NCBI GenBank assembly: GCA_041946825.1
Contig: JBHGBD010000009.1
Span: 1 to 64,000, forward strand
DNA length: 64,000 nt
Reading direction: 5' to 3'
Origin: CAZTHM01 sp041946825
GTDB taxonomy: Bacteria > Acidobacteriota > Terriglobia > UBA7540
The notes below the pieces were generated by a model. It did no database searches. It was given only the letters and a program-made list of their open reading frames with translations, and was not told where the DNA came from. Positions 44,181 to 53,408 of this stretch are shown here, one piece after another; the first letter of the stretch is position 1; each line of letters starts with the position of its first letter. The translations under genes and the position numbers were made by a program.

Positions 44181-45638
44181 ATGAAGCGTTATCGGATGTA
44201 CATCAACGGGGAATCAGCGGACGCGGATTCCGGCGTGTATTTCCCCGTCTTCGATCCTTCCACGGAAGAGGTGATTGCCGAGGTCCCCGACGCCGGCGCG
44301 ACGGACGTTGATCGTGCGGTCCGGGCGGCGCGCGCGGCGTTTGACTCCGGCCCGTGGCCACTGACCACAGCGCAGGAACGCGGGCGGATTCTCTTCCGGC
44401 TTGCGGAGCGAATCCGCAAAGACGCGGCCATGCTGGCCGAGCTCGAATCGCGCAATTGTGGGAAACCCATTGTCGAGGCTGAATACGACATCGCCGACGC
44501 TGCCACTTGCTTCGAATACTACGGCGGGCTGGCCACGAAAATCCTGGGCCACGTGAATCCTGTGCCGGACAACGCGCTGAGCCTGACGCTGAAGGAGTCG
44601 GTTGGCGTGGCAGGACAAATCATTCCCTGGAATTATCCCCTTCTCATGGCGGCCTGGAAGTTGGCGCCGGCAATTGCCGCGGGATGCACGTGCGTGCTGA
44701 AGCCCGCGGAACAGACGCCGTTGACCGTGCTCGAACTCGCCCATTGGTTTTCCGACGCCGGCCTGCCGCCCGGAGTCGTCAATGTCGTCACGGGCTTTGG
44801 CGAGACCGCCGGCGCGCCGCTCGTCGAGCATCCCGACGTGAACAAGATTGCGTTCACCGGCAGCGCCGGAGTGGGAAAAAAGATCGTGAGGATGGCGGCG
44901 GAGACCGTGAAGCGCGTCACGCTCGAATTGGGCGGCAAGTCGCCGAATATCTTCTTCTCCGATGCTGACTTCGAGGCTGCCGCCGACGGCGCATTGTTCG
45001 GAGTCTTCATCAATCAGGGCGAAGTCTGCTCGGCAGGCAGCCGGATTCTCGTCGAGCGCTCGATCTACCCGCGATTCCTTGAAGCCATCACCGAGAAAGC
45101 CAAGCGCATTCGCCTGGGTCCGCCCCTGGCGCGCGATACCAAGATGGGTCCCCTCATCAGCAGACAACAGTACGAGCGGGTGCGCGCCTACCAGGAACTG
45201 GGCAAGCAGGAGGCGAAGCTGGCGCTGGGCGGCGGTCGCGCCGGGGATTTTTCGCGCGGTTATTACGTCGCGCCGACGATATTCTACGACGTTGAGAACA
45301 CGGCGCGCATTGCGCGCGAGGAGATTTTTGGTCCTGTTGCCGCCGTGATTCCATTTGAAAACGAAGCCGAGGCGATTCGCATCGCCAACGATACACCGTA
45401 CGGCCTCGCGGCAGCCGTCTGGTCGCGCGATATCTATCGCGCGCTGCGCGTGGTCAGAGCGCTGCGCGCCGGGGTCGTCTGGGTAAACCACATGCAGCCG
45501 GCATACGTCGAGGCGCCATGGGGCGGCTACAAACAGTCGGGCTTCGGCCGTGAACTGGGCCCCTGGGGAATCGAAGAGTATCTCGAGACCAAGCAGGTGC
45601 ACATCAATCTGAACGAGAAGCCCATCGGCTGGTACTGA
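44181..45638 (+). CDS. NAD(P)-dependent aldehyde dehydrogenase (betaine-aldehyde-dehydrogenase-like)
   Basis: A 485-residue enzyme of the ALDH fold. The cofactor domain shows IIPWNYPLLMAAWKLAPAIAAGCTCVLKPAEQTPLT and FTGSAGVGKKIV. The catalytic Glu is in LELGGKSPNIFF and the nucleophile Cys in INQGEVCSAGSR. The C-terminus has EIFGPVAAVIPFE and PWGGYKQSGFGRELGPWGIEEYLETKQVHI, typical of class 9/BADH-like enzymes. The substrate cannot be assigned from sequence. The Shine-Dalgarno is GAGGGGG. It probably forms a unit with the ALDH gene at 45753, although an AT-rich inverted repeat lies between the two. Confidence 0.9.
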   Translation: MKRYRMYINGESADADSGVYFPVFDPSTEEVIAEVPDAGATDVDRAVRAARAAFDSGPWPLTTAQERGRILFRLAERIRKDAAMLAELESRNCGKPIVEAEYDIADAATCFEYYGGLATKILGHVNPVPDNALSLTLKESVGVAGQIIPWNYPLLMAAWKLAPAIAAGCTCVLKPAEQTPLTVLELAHWFSDAGLPPGVVNVVTGFGETAGAPLVEHPDVNKIAFTGSAGVGKKIVRMAAETVKRVTLELGGKSPNIFFSDADFEAAADGALFGVFINQGEVCSAGSRILVERSIYPRFLEAITEKAKRIRLGPPLARDTKMGPLISRQQYERVRAYQELGKQEAKLALGGGRAGDFSRGYYVAPTIFYDVENTARIAREEIFGPVAAVIPFENEAEAIRIANDTPYGLAAAVWSRDIYRALRVVRALRAGVVWVNHMQPAYVEAPWGGYKQSGFGRELGPWGIEEYLETKQVHINLNEKPIGWY

Positions 45639-45640
45639 AT

Positions 45641-45738
45641 GATTTTCGATTTTGGATTGAGAATCCGAGGACGTATCGCGGAAGGTGGGCAAGAGATTTA
45701 GTTGTCGGATCCAAAATCCAAAACCTAAAATCCAAAAT
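45641..45738. repeat. AT-rich TCCAAAA/TTTTGGA inverted repeat element
   Basis: The left arm contains ATTTTGGATT (45649-45658), matched in inverse by AATCCAAAAT (45729-45738). Further degenerate copies of (T)CCAAAA run in tandem at 45709-45738. The stretch is clearly AT-richer than its surroundings and contains no gene. It may be a small intergenic repeat of the MITE type or a processing site between the two ALDH genes. Confidence 0.5.
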
Positions 45739-45752
45739 TGCTGAGGCTTCAA

Positions 45753-47195
45753 GTGAGTATGCTGCAAACGGAAATAAGGACTTTCAAATTCCTCCTCAAT
45801 GGAGAGTGGCTTTCCGAAGGACGCCTGGTAGATGTGCGGAGCCCCGGGGATCAGAGCCTGATCGCGCGGATCGTGCAGCCGGAGCGCCGACATGTGGAGG
45901 CGGCAATCGAAGCTTCCGTCAAAGCCTTTGAAGCCACGCGTAAGCTGGGCGCCTACGAACGCCAGCGCGTCCTCCATTCTGTGGCCGATGGCATCTCGGC
46001 GCGCCGAGAGGAGTTCGCCCGCACACTGGCGCTCGAAGCCGGCAAACCCATCAAGACTGCCCGTGTGGAGGTAGACCGCGCGATGTTCACCTTCAATGTC
46101 GCCGCCGAAGAGAGCACGCGCATTTACGGTGAGTGGTTGCCGATGGACGTCCAGCCTGCCGCGGCGGGCCGCTGGGCGATTGTGCGGCGTTTTCCCATCG
46201 GGCCCATCGCGACGATTACCCCCTTCAATTTTCCGCTCAACCTGGTGGCGCACAAGTGGGCGCCTGCCATCGCGGCCGGGTGCAGCGTTGTCCATAAGCC
46301 CGCGCCGCAAACTCCGCTCTGCTCCCTGCTGCTCGCGGAACTTATCCATCAAGCGGGCTGGCCGCCGGGCGCATTGAACGTCCTGCCCGTCACGGTCCCA
46401 GACGCGGAGCCAATGATTACCGACGACCGCCTGAAGATGCTGAGCTTCACGGGGAGCGCGACGGTCGGCTGGGAACTCAAGAGGCGCGCGGGAAAGAAAC
46501 GGGTGGCGCTCGAACTGGGCGGCAACGCCGGCGTCATCGTGCACGGGGATGCCGACCTCGATCATGCCGCGGACCGCTGCGCGGCGGGTGGGTTTTCCTA
46601 TGCGGGACAAACGTGCATTTCAGTGCAGCGAATTATCGTCGAGTTTCGCGCGATGGAAGCATTCCTGGCAGCTTTCGTGCCGCGCGTGCAAAAGCTGAAG
46701 CTCGGAGATCCCCTTGATGAAGCGACCGACGTCGGCCCGATGATCAGCGAGGCCGCCGCCTGCCGCGCCGCGGAGTGGATCGAGGAAGCCGTCGCCGGCG
46801 GCGCGACGCTGCTCTGCGGAGGGAAGCGCCGGGGCGCGATGGTTGAGCCGACCGTCCTTACCGGCACGCGCCCCGAGCAACGCGTCAACTGTGAAGAGGT
46901 CTTTGCCCCCGTCGTGACCGTCGAGCCTTATAGTGATTTCGCGGAGGCAATCCGCCGTGTTAACGATTCACCCTACGGCCTCCAGGCCGGCGTTTTCACT
47001 CGCGATGCCAAGCGGATGTTCACGGCCTTCGAAGAACTGGCCGTCGGCGGAGTGATGGCCGGGGAAGTGCCCACCTTCCGTCTGGACCACATGCCTTACG
47101 GCGGGGTGAAAGATTCCGGCTTGGGTCGCGAGGGGCTCCGATACGCCATCGAGGAGATGACGGAGAGGAAGATCCTCGTCGTCCACACACCCTGA
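45753..47195 (+). CDS. aldehyde dehydrogenase family protein
   Basis: A 480-residue ALDH distinct from its neighbours. Cofactor site ATITPFNFPLNLVAHKWAPAIAAGCSVVHKPAPQTPL; FTGSATVGWELKRRAG; catalytic Glu in LELGGNAGVIV; nucleophile Cys in FSYAGQTCISVQR; C-terminal MPYGGVKDSGLGREGLRYAIEEMTERKILVV. This resembles lactaldehyde/phosphonoacetaldehyde/sulfolactaldehyde-type ALDHs, but the substrate is not determined. GTG 45753 with GAGG six bases upstream is chosen; ATG 45759 and TTG 45738 are alternatives. It is downstream of ALDH 44181 and followed by a long gene-free region. Confidence 0.88.
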   Translation: MSMLQTEIRTFKFLLNGEWLSEGRLVDVRSPGDQSLIARIVQPERRHVEAAIEASVKAFEATRKLGAYERQRVLHSVADGISARREEFARTLALEAGKPIKTARVEVDRAMFTFNVAAEESTRIYGEWLPMDVQPAAAGRWAIVRRFPIGPIATITPFNFPLNLVAHKWAPAIAAGCSVVHKPAPQTPLCSLLLAELIHQAGWPPGALNVLPVTVPDAEPMITDDRLKMLSFTGSATVGWELKRRAGKKRVALELGGNAGVIVHGDADLDHAADRCAAGGFSYAGQTCISVQRIIVEFRAMEAFLAAFVPRVQKLKLGDPLDEATDVGPMISEAAACRAAEWIEEAVAGGATLLCGGKRRGAMVEPTVLTGTRPEQRVNCEEVFAPVVTVEPYSDFAEAIRRVNDSPYGLQAGVFTRDAKRMFTAFEELAVGGVMAGEVPTFRLDHMPYGGVKDSGLGREGLRYAIEEMTERKILVVHTP

Positions 47196-47225
47196 TCTCA
47201 ATCTGCGATGGAACAATTTGCCGAC

Positions 47226-47254
47226 TTGACAAACCGCGTGCTCTGTGATAGGCT
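47226..47254 (+). promoter_or_regulatory. sigma-70 type promoter without a downstream gene
   Basis: TTGACA (47226-47231), 17 bases, TAGGCT (47249-47254): a perfect -35, ideal spacing and a 4/6 -10. Initiation would be near 47261, reading into a gene-free stretch and then antisense to the end of the TonB receptor. Confidence 0.5.
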
Positions 47255-47816
47255 AAACATGTTGACTTTGTGTTATACGCTTCCAGTGTAGTCCCGCCCT
47301 TTCTCGGTTGCCCGTGTGCCGGGCGCGCCGGCCGCCCCGGGCAGGATGGTGCTCACAAAAAGAACCCTTCTTTTGAAAAACGCGAATTCATGTAAGCTAT
47401 TGTAAGCAAAGGACTTAGTAAAATGCCCGGCTAAAGCGAACCTATAGTGAGTATCTGCAATAGATTCAGAGAATTACGATGATTTTCAGGCGGTTTTTCG
47501 TCAAGATTCGACACCAAAACAAAGCTAAAATTCCGGCCTATTTTCAGTCAGGACGACCATCCTGCGGCCTATGTTAGTCCTGGGGGCAAAGCCTTGCCTG
47601 GCGACCGATCCCTGGACGAGGTCGTACTTGACCGGCCGGTGGCGCCCGAGCGCTGCGACGAGCACAGCATAGGGGTCACCTCGAAACCTCCGGGTCTGGC
47701 GGGCATCGGCAAGCACGTACTCGAAGCAAGCCGGAATCGTCGTTAGAACGATAGTTCGCGACGCCGCGTCCGCGCAGTTCGCTGATGCCACGATGCGGAA
47801 ACCAGATCCCGCACAG

Positions 47817-47852
47817 AAAAAAACAGGCGTCCCGATGTTATCGGGACGCCTG
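47817..47852 (-). terminator. intrinsic terminator of the second TonB receptor
   Basis: CAGGCGTCCCGAT-GTT-ATCGGGACGCCTG forms a perfect 13-bp stem. On the minus strand it is followed directly by seven Us (A-tract at 47817-47823). It begins 29 bases past the stop codon. This is the clearest rho-independent terminator in the window. Confidence 0.92.
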
Positions 47853-47881
47853 AATGAAATCTCCAACCAGACAGAGCGTGA

Positions 47882-50800
47882 CTAAAAGCCTAAACGGAAG
47901 CCAAAGCGAAACTCCCTAGATCGGCCCAACCCCCAGTCGGTATCCGTTTCGGTAATCTGACCGAAGGTATCGCTGTTGGCATCGGTGTCCGGAAAGGCGA
48001 AGTGCGGGGTATTGCTCAGGTTGAAGCACTCCGCCCGGAATTGCAGATTGAACTTCTCCGTGAGTTTGAAGGTGCGGTAGAGACTGAGATCCATATTCAC
48101 GACGCCAGGCCCGCGCATCGTGTTTCGACCCACCGTGCCAAACCGGACGCCCGTAACGGGCTGGAAAGATGAGGTGTCGAAGAACGTGCATCCGGGTTCC
48201 GAACCGATACAACCCGTATACCGGATCGGGCCTACCTGGTCAGGAGTCTGCGCGTTGCCGGGCATGTCCAACGAGGCATCGGAAGCAAACACCGTGAATT
48301 GCTGCCCCTTGAAGGAGCTGAAGATGCCGTTCATCTGCCAACCGCCCAGAATCTTCCGGCTGGCGCCGTCGGTAGCCCACTTCTTGCCCTCGCCGAAGGG
48401 GAGTTCATAGACATAGGCAAACTGCAAGTTGTGGGGTATGTTGAAGTCCGCGTTGGCCCGGTTGCGACCCCACGCAAGATTCGAGGGCCACATGACTTCG
48501 GTCCAGTCGCTGTAAGCCGTCATATCGATAGCATGCGAGTAGGTGTAAGCTGCCTTGAGAAGCAGGCCGGCCGTCATGCGCCGGTTGAGGGCGATTTGCA
48601 GAGAGTGGTAGTTGCTTCCCAACATGCCATCATACAGGCGGGTTGATGCATCGCGTCCGAACCTCTGGTAGAGCAATTGCCCGTCAAGGCCGGCTCCGGG
48701 AATCTGCCCCGCATTGATGTTAAGGAACGAGAAGTCCCGAACGGATCGTGTCCCGACGTATCCAGCCGACGCGACCATCTCACCCGGGAACTTGTGTTCG
48801 AGGATAAAGTTCCACGATTGGATGTAGCCGCGACGCAACAACTGGTTAGCCGCAGGGAAACCTGTCTCAGCCGCATTCGGGATTGGAACCCCACCTTGTT
48901 CATTGATGTTGAAGGCGAGGATATTGGGGATGCCGACGTCAGGCCCCAGCGGTTCGTTCGGGATGCCATCGGCGACGTAGGTGGGATTGGTCGTGACGGG
49001 CTGGAAGCCGTTGACGCCTCCAAATACCCCCACCACCGTCAGTGGGAACCAGCCGCGCAGGGCTTGCGCCCCCCACGGATGCGAGTGATAGGTGATCCCG
49101 TAACCACTTCGAATCACGGTGTTCGGAAACATTTGATAGGCCAGACCGATACGGGGAGCGAAGAGCTTCTTGCTGTACTTCACCCCGTTGTCGCGCGGCA
49201 CGCCGCCCCTTCCGCCGATCAAGGCGTTGTTGGTGGTGGGATCATAGGATTCGATCCCCAGTCCGGCGGAGCGCCTTCGGTTGGGGTAAAGCTCCCAACG
49301 CAGGCCCAGGTCGAGGGTCAGCTTGGGAGTGGCGCGCCAGCGGTCGCGGACGTAGAGAGCGTATTGGCCCTCCAAGCTGTCCATCTTGATGTACTGGGTG
49401 CTCTTCCCGGAGTCGCTGGGTATTCCCATCAGGAACGCTGCCAGACTGGCTTGGTCGGTCTCGAAGTCGGGAGTGCCCGCCTGGAATCCCACCGTTTCCT
49501 CGAGAGCTGCGGGGTTCAAGGCCATGACGCCGGAGCCGAAAGTAAAGGCGCCGCGAGGGCCATCGCCCAGTTCCGGCTGGAAGTGGTTCATCAGGTGGTG
49601 CAGGTAGTCGAACCCGAAGCGAATATCGTGAGTGCCCTTCGTCATGCTGGCGTTGACGTTGAACGTGTAGGACTGGTCGTTGCGGAACGCGGGGTTCCAG
49701 CCTTCCGGATTCCCCATATCGGACCAATTGGAGTAGAACGCGGGCATGCCGGCTTCCCGCGGGTCGGGGCCATTCGTGCCCGGAATCCCCAACACTTCTG
49801 AGCCGAAATTCACACCGCTGATCTGGTCGGGGGGTTGGCAGGCCTGGCCAAAGCGCGTCCAGCCGAGCGTAGCATCAACCAGGACGGTGGGCGAGACGGT
49901 GTAGGTTTGCCCGACGCTCGCGATTTGCGTGCGCGTGTGGCATCCACCCAGGCCTCCATCGCCTATGTCCCCGCCGCCTGCGGCGCCCAGCCTGGGCCCG
50001 GCGCTGGAGAACTTGGCAACCATGGTGCTGTACTTGAACCAGAGTTGGTGCTTGTCATTCCGGTTCCAGTTGATCTTGCCGTCGAGATTGTGGCGGTTCA
50101 GGCGCTGGGTGCCGGAGACGAAGTAGTTGCCGAAATCCCCTGGCAGGTTGGGGTCCGGAAGCAGATTCAAGAGCTGCAACATGGGACCATTCAGCCGGTC
50201 AGGGGGAATGACGTTGGGCGCACCGTTGTAAGTAATGACTGAACGGCCCGTGCCATCCTCGTTGCCCGAGTAAGGATCAAAGATCATCCCGTCCTGAAGG
50301 GGCAAGGTGCCGCCTTCGGTGGTGGGTACCATGATGGGATTACCTGAGGCGTCGAGAATCGGGTCACCCAGGAAACTGGACAGGTCGCCATCGAAGTATT
50401 GCTTTCGCGGAACAGATGCGCGCCTGGAACGGTTTGCCCGTTCGAAGAGCCCTTCGTAGTCGGCGAAAAAGAATAGCTTGTCTTTCTTGATGGGTCCGCC
50501 GATGCTCCCCCCGTCGATGTTCTGGATGGTCTTGGGCTTGTTCGTGACACCGGCGCTGTTCTCATCCCACGTGAAGGACCGTAGGGCCTTGTTGTTGTGG
50601 AAAGCAAAGAGGCTGCCGTGGAAATCGTTGGTCCCGGACTTGGTCACCACGGTGACCGCTGCGCCACCTGTCATCCCCTGCTCAGCATCGAAGTTATCGG
50701 TGGAGACGTTGACTTCTTGAATGCTCTCCACCGGCGGGATATACAGGGCGTGGTGAGGCAGCGTGACCAGGATGTCGGCCGAACCATCCAGTCGCGTGTT

Positions 50801-51409
50801 GTTGGCTCCACGCTGCTGGCCGTTGACGTTGGTACTCAAGGCGCGTTCGGGTGTGTCGGCTTCGGCGTTCTGGAATCGGCCCGGCGTGGCGCCCGGCACC
50901 AGGTTGATGAGGGTCTGGAAATTGCGGTAGTTGGAAAGCGGCAGGTTCTCCACCGCTCGTGACTCCAGGCTCGTGCTGACGTCCGATTTCGTCGTCTGGA
51001 GGACCGCCGCACTGGCCTCGACCGTCACCGATTCCGTTACCGGCCCAAGTTGTAACGTGGGGTTTACGCGACGGACGGCGTTGATGCTGACATCAACCCC
51101 TTTCTCCAAGTAGGGCCGAAAGCCGGTTTTCTTTACGTCGAGGTTGTAGGTGCCTTCGAGGACGTTCGGAATTGAGAAGTACCCGGCGTCGTCGGAGGTA
51201 GCTTCCCGAGTCTGCCCGGTATTCACATTGGTAATGGTGACAGTAGCTTCTGGAACTACCGCACCGCTCTGGTCGGTCACAGTTCCCGCAACGGTCCCGT
51301 AAAGAACCTGAGCATTGGCTGTAGTTGCTGAATAACTCGCGAGAAATGAGGCAATGGCCAGACACAATGGAATGACCATCGTCCGAGCGGCGTTCTTTGC
51401 AGGTGTCAC
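47882..51409 (-). CDS. TonB-dependent receptor (Oar-like) 2
   Basis: A 1175-residue outer-membrane receptor with signal MVIPLCLAIASFLASYSATTANA, a carboxypeptidase-regulatory-like domain (VLYGTVAGTVTDQSGAVVPEATVTITNVNTG), a plug (VENLPLSNYRNFQTLINLVPGATPG, VESIQEVNVSTDNFDAEQG, GTNDFHGSLFAFHNN) and a long barrel ending EFRFGFRLGF. It is homologous in organisation to the receptor at 30160 but clearly diverged, so a different ligand is likely. GTG 51409 is chosen with AGGT six bases upstream; the frame is open to 51544 but that part lacks signal character. It is monocistronic with an ideal terminator and is divergent from the Gfo/Idh/MocA gene. Confidence 0.93.
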   Translation of the reverse strand: MTPAKNAARTMVIPLCLAIASFLASYSATTANAQVLYGTVAGTVTDQSGAVVPEATVTITNVNTGQTREATSDDAGYFSIPNVLEGTYNLDVKKTGFRPYLEKGVDVSINAVRRVNPTLQLGPVTESVTVEASAAVLQTTKSDVSTSLESRAVENLPLSNYRNFQTLINLVPGATPGRFQNAEADTPERALSTNVNGQQRGANNTRLDGSADILVTLPHHALYIPPVESIQEVNVSTDNFDAEQGMTGGAAVTVVTKSGTNDFHGSLFAFHNNKALRSFTWDENSAGVTNKPKTIQNIDGGSIGGPIKKDKLFFFADYEGLFERANRSRRASVPRKQYFDGDLSSFLGDPILDASGNPIMVPTTEGGTLPLQDGMIFDPYSGNEDGTGRSVITYNGAPNVIPPDRLNGPMLQLLNLLPDPNLPGDFGNYFVSGTQRLNRHNLDGKINWNRNDKHQLWFKYSTMVAKFSSAGPRLGAAGGGDIGDGGLGGCHTRTQIASVGQTYTVSPTVLVDATLGWTRFGQACQPPDQISGVNFGSEVLGIPGTNGPDPREAGMPAFYSNWSDMGNPEGWNPAFRNDQSYTFNVNASMTKGTHDIRFGFDYLHHLMNHFQPELGDGPRGAFTFGSGVMALNPAALEETVGFQAGTPDFETDQASLAAFLMGIPSDSGKSTQYIKMDSLEGQYALYVRDRWRATPKLTLDLGLRWELYPNRRRSAGLGIESYDPTTNNALIGGRGGVPRDNGVKYSKKLFAPRIGLAYQMFPNTVIRSGYGITYHSHPWGAQALRGWFPLTVVGVFGGVNGFQPVTTNPTYVADGIPNEPLGPDVGIPNILAFNINEQGGVPIPNAAETGFPAANQLLRRGYIQSWNFILEHKFPGEMVASAGYVGTRSVRDFSFLNINAGQIPGAGLDGQLLYQRFGRDASTRLYDGMLGSNYHSLQIALNRRMTAGLLLKAAYTYSHAIDMTAYSDWTEVMWPSNLAWGRNRANADFNIPHNLQFAYVYELPFGEGKKWATDGASRKILGGWQMNGIFSSFKGQQFTVFASDASLDMPGNAQTPDQVGPIRYTGCIGSEPGCTFFDTSSFQPVTGVRFGTVGRNTMRGPGVVNMDLSLYRTFKLTEKFNLQFRAECFNLSNTPHFAFPDTDANSDTFGQITETDTDWGLGRSREFRFGFRLGF

Positions 51410-52010
51410 TAGAAACCTCCCTTCGCTTTCTCGTAGGATTGTCAAGAAATTCGCCCAGCGCCTTCTTACTCTTGGCCAGCTTGCCCAACAAACACGTGGT
51501 TCGGCGCTGTTACCTCCCGGGCGATTTTGCCGTTTCTCAAGCACGTTAGCTACCAGAGGGATTTAAGATCTTGGGTATTCGTAAGACCTTCTATCAGAAT
51601 ATGTTAGAAGTTCGTCGCGCGATTTTTTCCACAAAGCGATCAAGTCTCCCGAATTCCGTAGCCAGGAATCCAGCAAACTGGAGAATCAGCCTGTGACCTG
51701 CCTTGCCGTCCGAGACCTGACCATCGCGCATTCCACTCACCGGAAGAAGTCTGCTATCAGCCTTTGGCGCGGCTTTTTCGGGGGCCTTCGGGTTCTGGTC
51801 TAGAGCGCACAAGTCGGTGCACCGCAGAAGGCAATCCGGCCTCGCGTGTGGACCCGGCTGAGGCCCTTTTCGGTTCGGGCGATATGAGGTCTCACTTAGC
51901 TCAACCGAGTTTGCTGGGTCCACACGTGCGGCGGCTAATTACTGGATGTTGCTGGACAGTTGTTCCAGCCTCACCTAGAATCGGCATCGCTCAGTTACGG
52001 AGGTTTCATC
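51410..52010. other. 601-base divergent promoter region
   Basis: It separates the second TonB receptor (minus) from the Gfo/Idh/MocA gene (plus). No credible gene. CTTCTA and TAGAAG form a 23-base imperfect dyad at 51588-51610, about 180 bases upstream of the receptor start, in a locally AT-richer segment. Confidence 0.5.
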
Positions 52011-53231
52011 ATGGAAAATACAAGGCTCAATAGGAGGAATTTTCTGGGCGGCACGGCAGCCGTCGGGTTGGGAGTCCTTTCGCATTCTTCCTTCAGCGGG
52101 AAAGTCTTTGGCGCGAACGATCGCATCGTCATGGGGATTATTGGGGCCGGCGGAATGGGCCGCGGGCACATGGAGAATTTCAAAGACCAGGGCGTCGAGT
52201 GGGGCGCGGTCTGCGACGCCTATGGGGTCAATCAGGATCTCGCCTTGGAGATCGCGGGTCCGCAAGCCAAAGCGTATGACCATCATCGTAAACTGCTCGA
52301 GCGGAAAGATCTCGACGCGGTTCTGATCGCGACGCCTGACCACTGGCATCACGACCATCTTGTGGACGCGCTGCACGCGGGAAAGGACGCGTACTGCGAG
52401 AAGCCGCTTTCGTGGTCGATCGAGCAGGGAGCGGACATGGTGAAGGAAGTCCGCAAGACCGACCGCATCGTGCAAGTCGGCATGCAGCGGCGCAGCTCGC
52501 CGATGGTGCGCGAGTGCAAGGAGCTGATCGATCAGGGCAAACTCGGCGAGATCAACCTGGTGCGCGCCGAGTGGTACTGGAACGTTTCGGTAAAGCCAAG
52601 GCCGGTCATTGTTGACCGGCTGGACTGGGCGCGCTTCGTCGGCCCGGCAAAGTCGCAACCCTTCGAGCTCATCAAATTCCGCAACTGGCGCTGGTTCTGG
52701 GATTTTTCCGGTGGCAACATGACCGACCAGGGCACGCACCTGATCGACGTCATCCAGTGGTTCACGGGCGCCAATCAACCCGTCGCCGCGGAGTGCTACG
52801 GGGCGGTGTACAAGCTCCATCCTGCGGAGACCCCTGACACCTTCAGCGCCATCTTCGAGTATCCCAATTTCATGGCCACCTGGACGCTCGCCTACATGAA
52901 CTCGTTCCAGAACGGCTGGGGCATTGTGTTTCAAGGGCAGAAGGGGACGCTCGAGCTTTGCGAGCAGGGCTACCGCTATTATGCCGAACCGTGGGCGCCG
53001 AAGTCACGCTGGGATCGGCCGGAGCCCGCCATCGAAAAACTTCCGGGCGGCTTGACGGCGACGCCGCCGCACATCAAGAATTTTCTCGAGTGTGTACGCA
53101 CGCGGCAGCAGCCCAACGCTACGATCGAGCTCGGCCACCAGGCCGTGCGCTCGCTGCACCTCGCCAACATCGCGCACCACAAGAAAACCCGCGCGGTGCT
53201 CGGCGCAGATGGTGTGACGGTGACGACGTAG
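52011..53231 (+). CDS. Gfo/Idh/MocA family oxidoreductase, Tat-exported type
   Basis: A 406-residue protein with a Tat-like leader (LNRRNFLGGTAAVGLGVLSHS). The NAD(P)-binding Rossmann motif is IVMGIIGAGGMGRGH, followed by DAVLIATPDHWHHDHLVDALHAGKDAYCEKPLSWS, whose E-K-P is the family signature. The catalytic-domain segment GGNMTDQGTHLIDVIQWFTG contains the substrate-binding D-x-x-x-H. Such enzymes oxidise or epimerise sugars with tightly bound NAD(P), and exported members are abundant in glycan-degrading bacteria. ATG 52011 follows ACGGAGG. A hairpin follows directly after the stop. Confidence 0.9.
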   Translation: MENTRLNRRNFLGGTAAVGLGVLSHSSFSGKVFGANDRIVMGIIGAGGMGRGHMENFKDQGVEWGAVCDAYGVNQDLALEIAGPQAKAYDHHRKLLERKDLDAVLIATPDHWHHDHLVDALHAGKDAYCEKPLSWSIEQGADMVKEVRKTDRIVQVGMQRRSSPMVRECKELIDQGKLGEINLVRAEWYWNVSVKPRPVIVDRLDWARFVGPAKSQPFELIKFRNWRWFWDFSGGNMTDQGTHLIDVIQWFTGANQPVAAECYGAVYKLHPAETPDTFSAIFEYPNFMATWTLAYMNSFQNGWGIVFQGQKGTLELCEQGYRYYAEPWAPKSRWDRPEPAIEKLPGGLTATPPHIKNFLECVRTRQQPNATIELGHQAVRSLHLANIAHHKKTRAVLGADGVTVTT

Positions 53232-53232
53232 C

Positions 53233-53250
53233 GCCCACCTCAAGGTGGGC
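53233..53250 (+). terminator. hairpin directly after the Gfo/Idh/MocA stop
   Basis: GCCCACC-TCAA-GGTGGGC, 7-bp stem, two bases past the stop codon. No U-tract, so it could be a processing or stabilising hairpin. Confidence 0.45.
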
Positions 53251-53408
53251 ACGTGGCGACCGCGCTGTTTTTCATTCTGATCCCGCTCGGAGAGGGACCG
53301 ATAAAGGCCATCGGGGCGACGAAGGATCTGCCGTTTGAATTCTCGCCGCCACCAAACTGCGACGTTTGCGCCGGCTAATTAAACGCAGGCAGCAGAGAAA
53401 GACACGTT

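Larger units (their letters stand above)
47196..47881. other. 686-base region without a supported gene
   Basis: It lies between the last ALDH and the second TonB receptor and is partly AT-rich. It holds a consensus-like plus-strand promoter at 47226-47254 with nothing coding downstream, and the receptor terminator at 47817-47852. A minus-strand frame at 47525-47866 starts inside the terminator and is not supported. Confidence 0.6.

Noticed and set aside
44214..46610. 798-codon minus-strand open frame
   Set aside because: It lies entirely opposite two clear ALDH genes and an AT-rich repeat, has Arg/His-rich low-complexity content, and is a typical GC-rich antisense shadow.
47525..47866. 113-codon minus-strand frame beside the TonB receptor
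   Set aside because: Its start lies upstream of and runs through the receptor's intrinsic terminator hairpin. There is no Shine-Dalgarno and no recognisable domain.
53251..53408. Short frame ending in FEFSPPPNCDVCAG after the Gfo/Idh/MocA gene
   Set aside because: It might be the tail of a decayed gene, but it has no start, no homology I can recognise and is too short to support.
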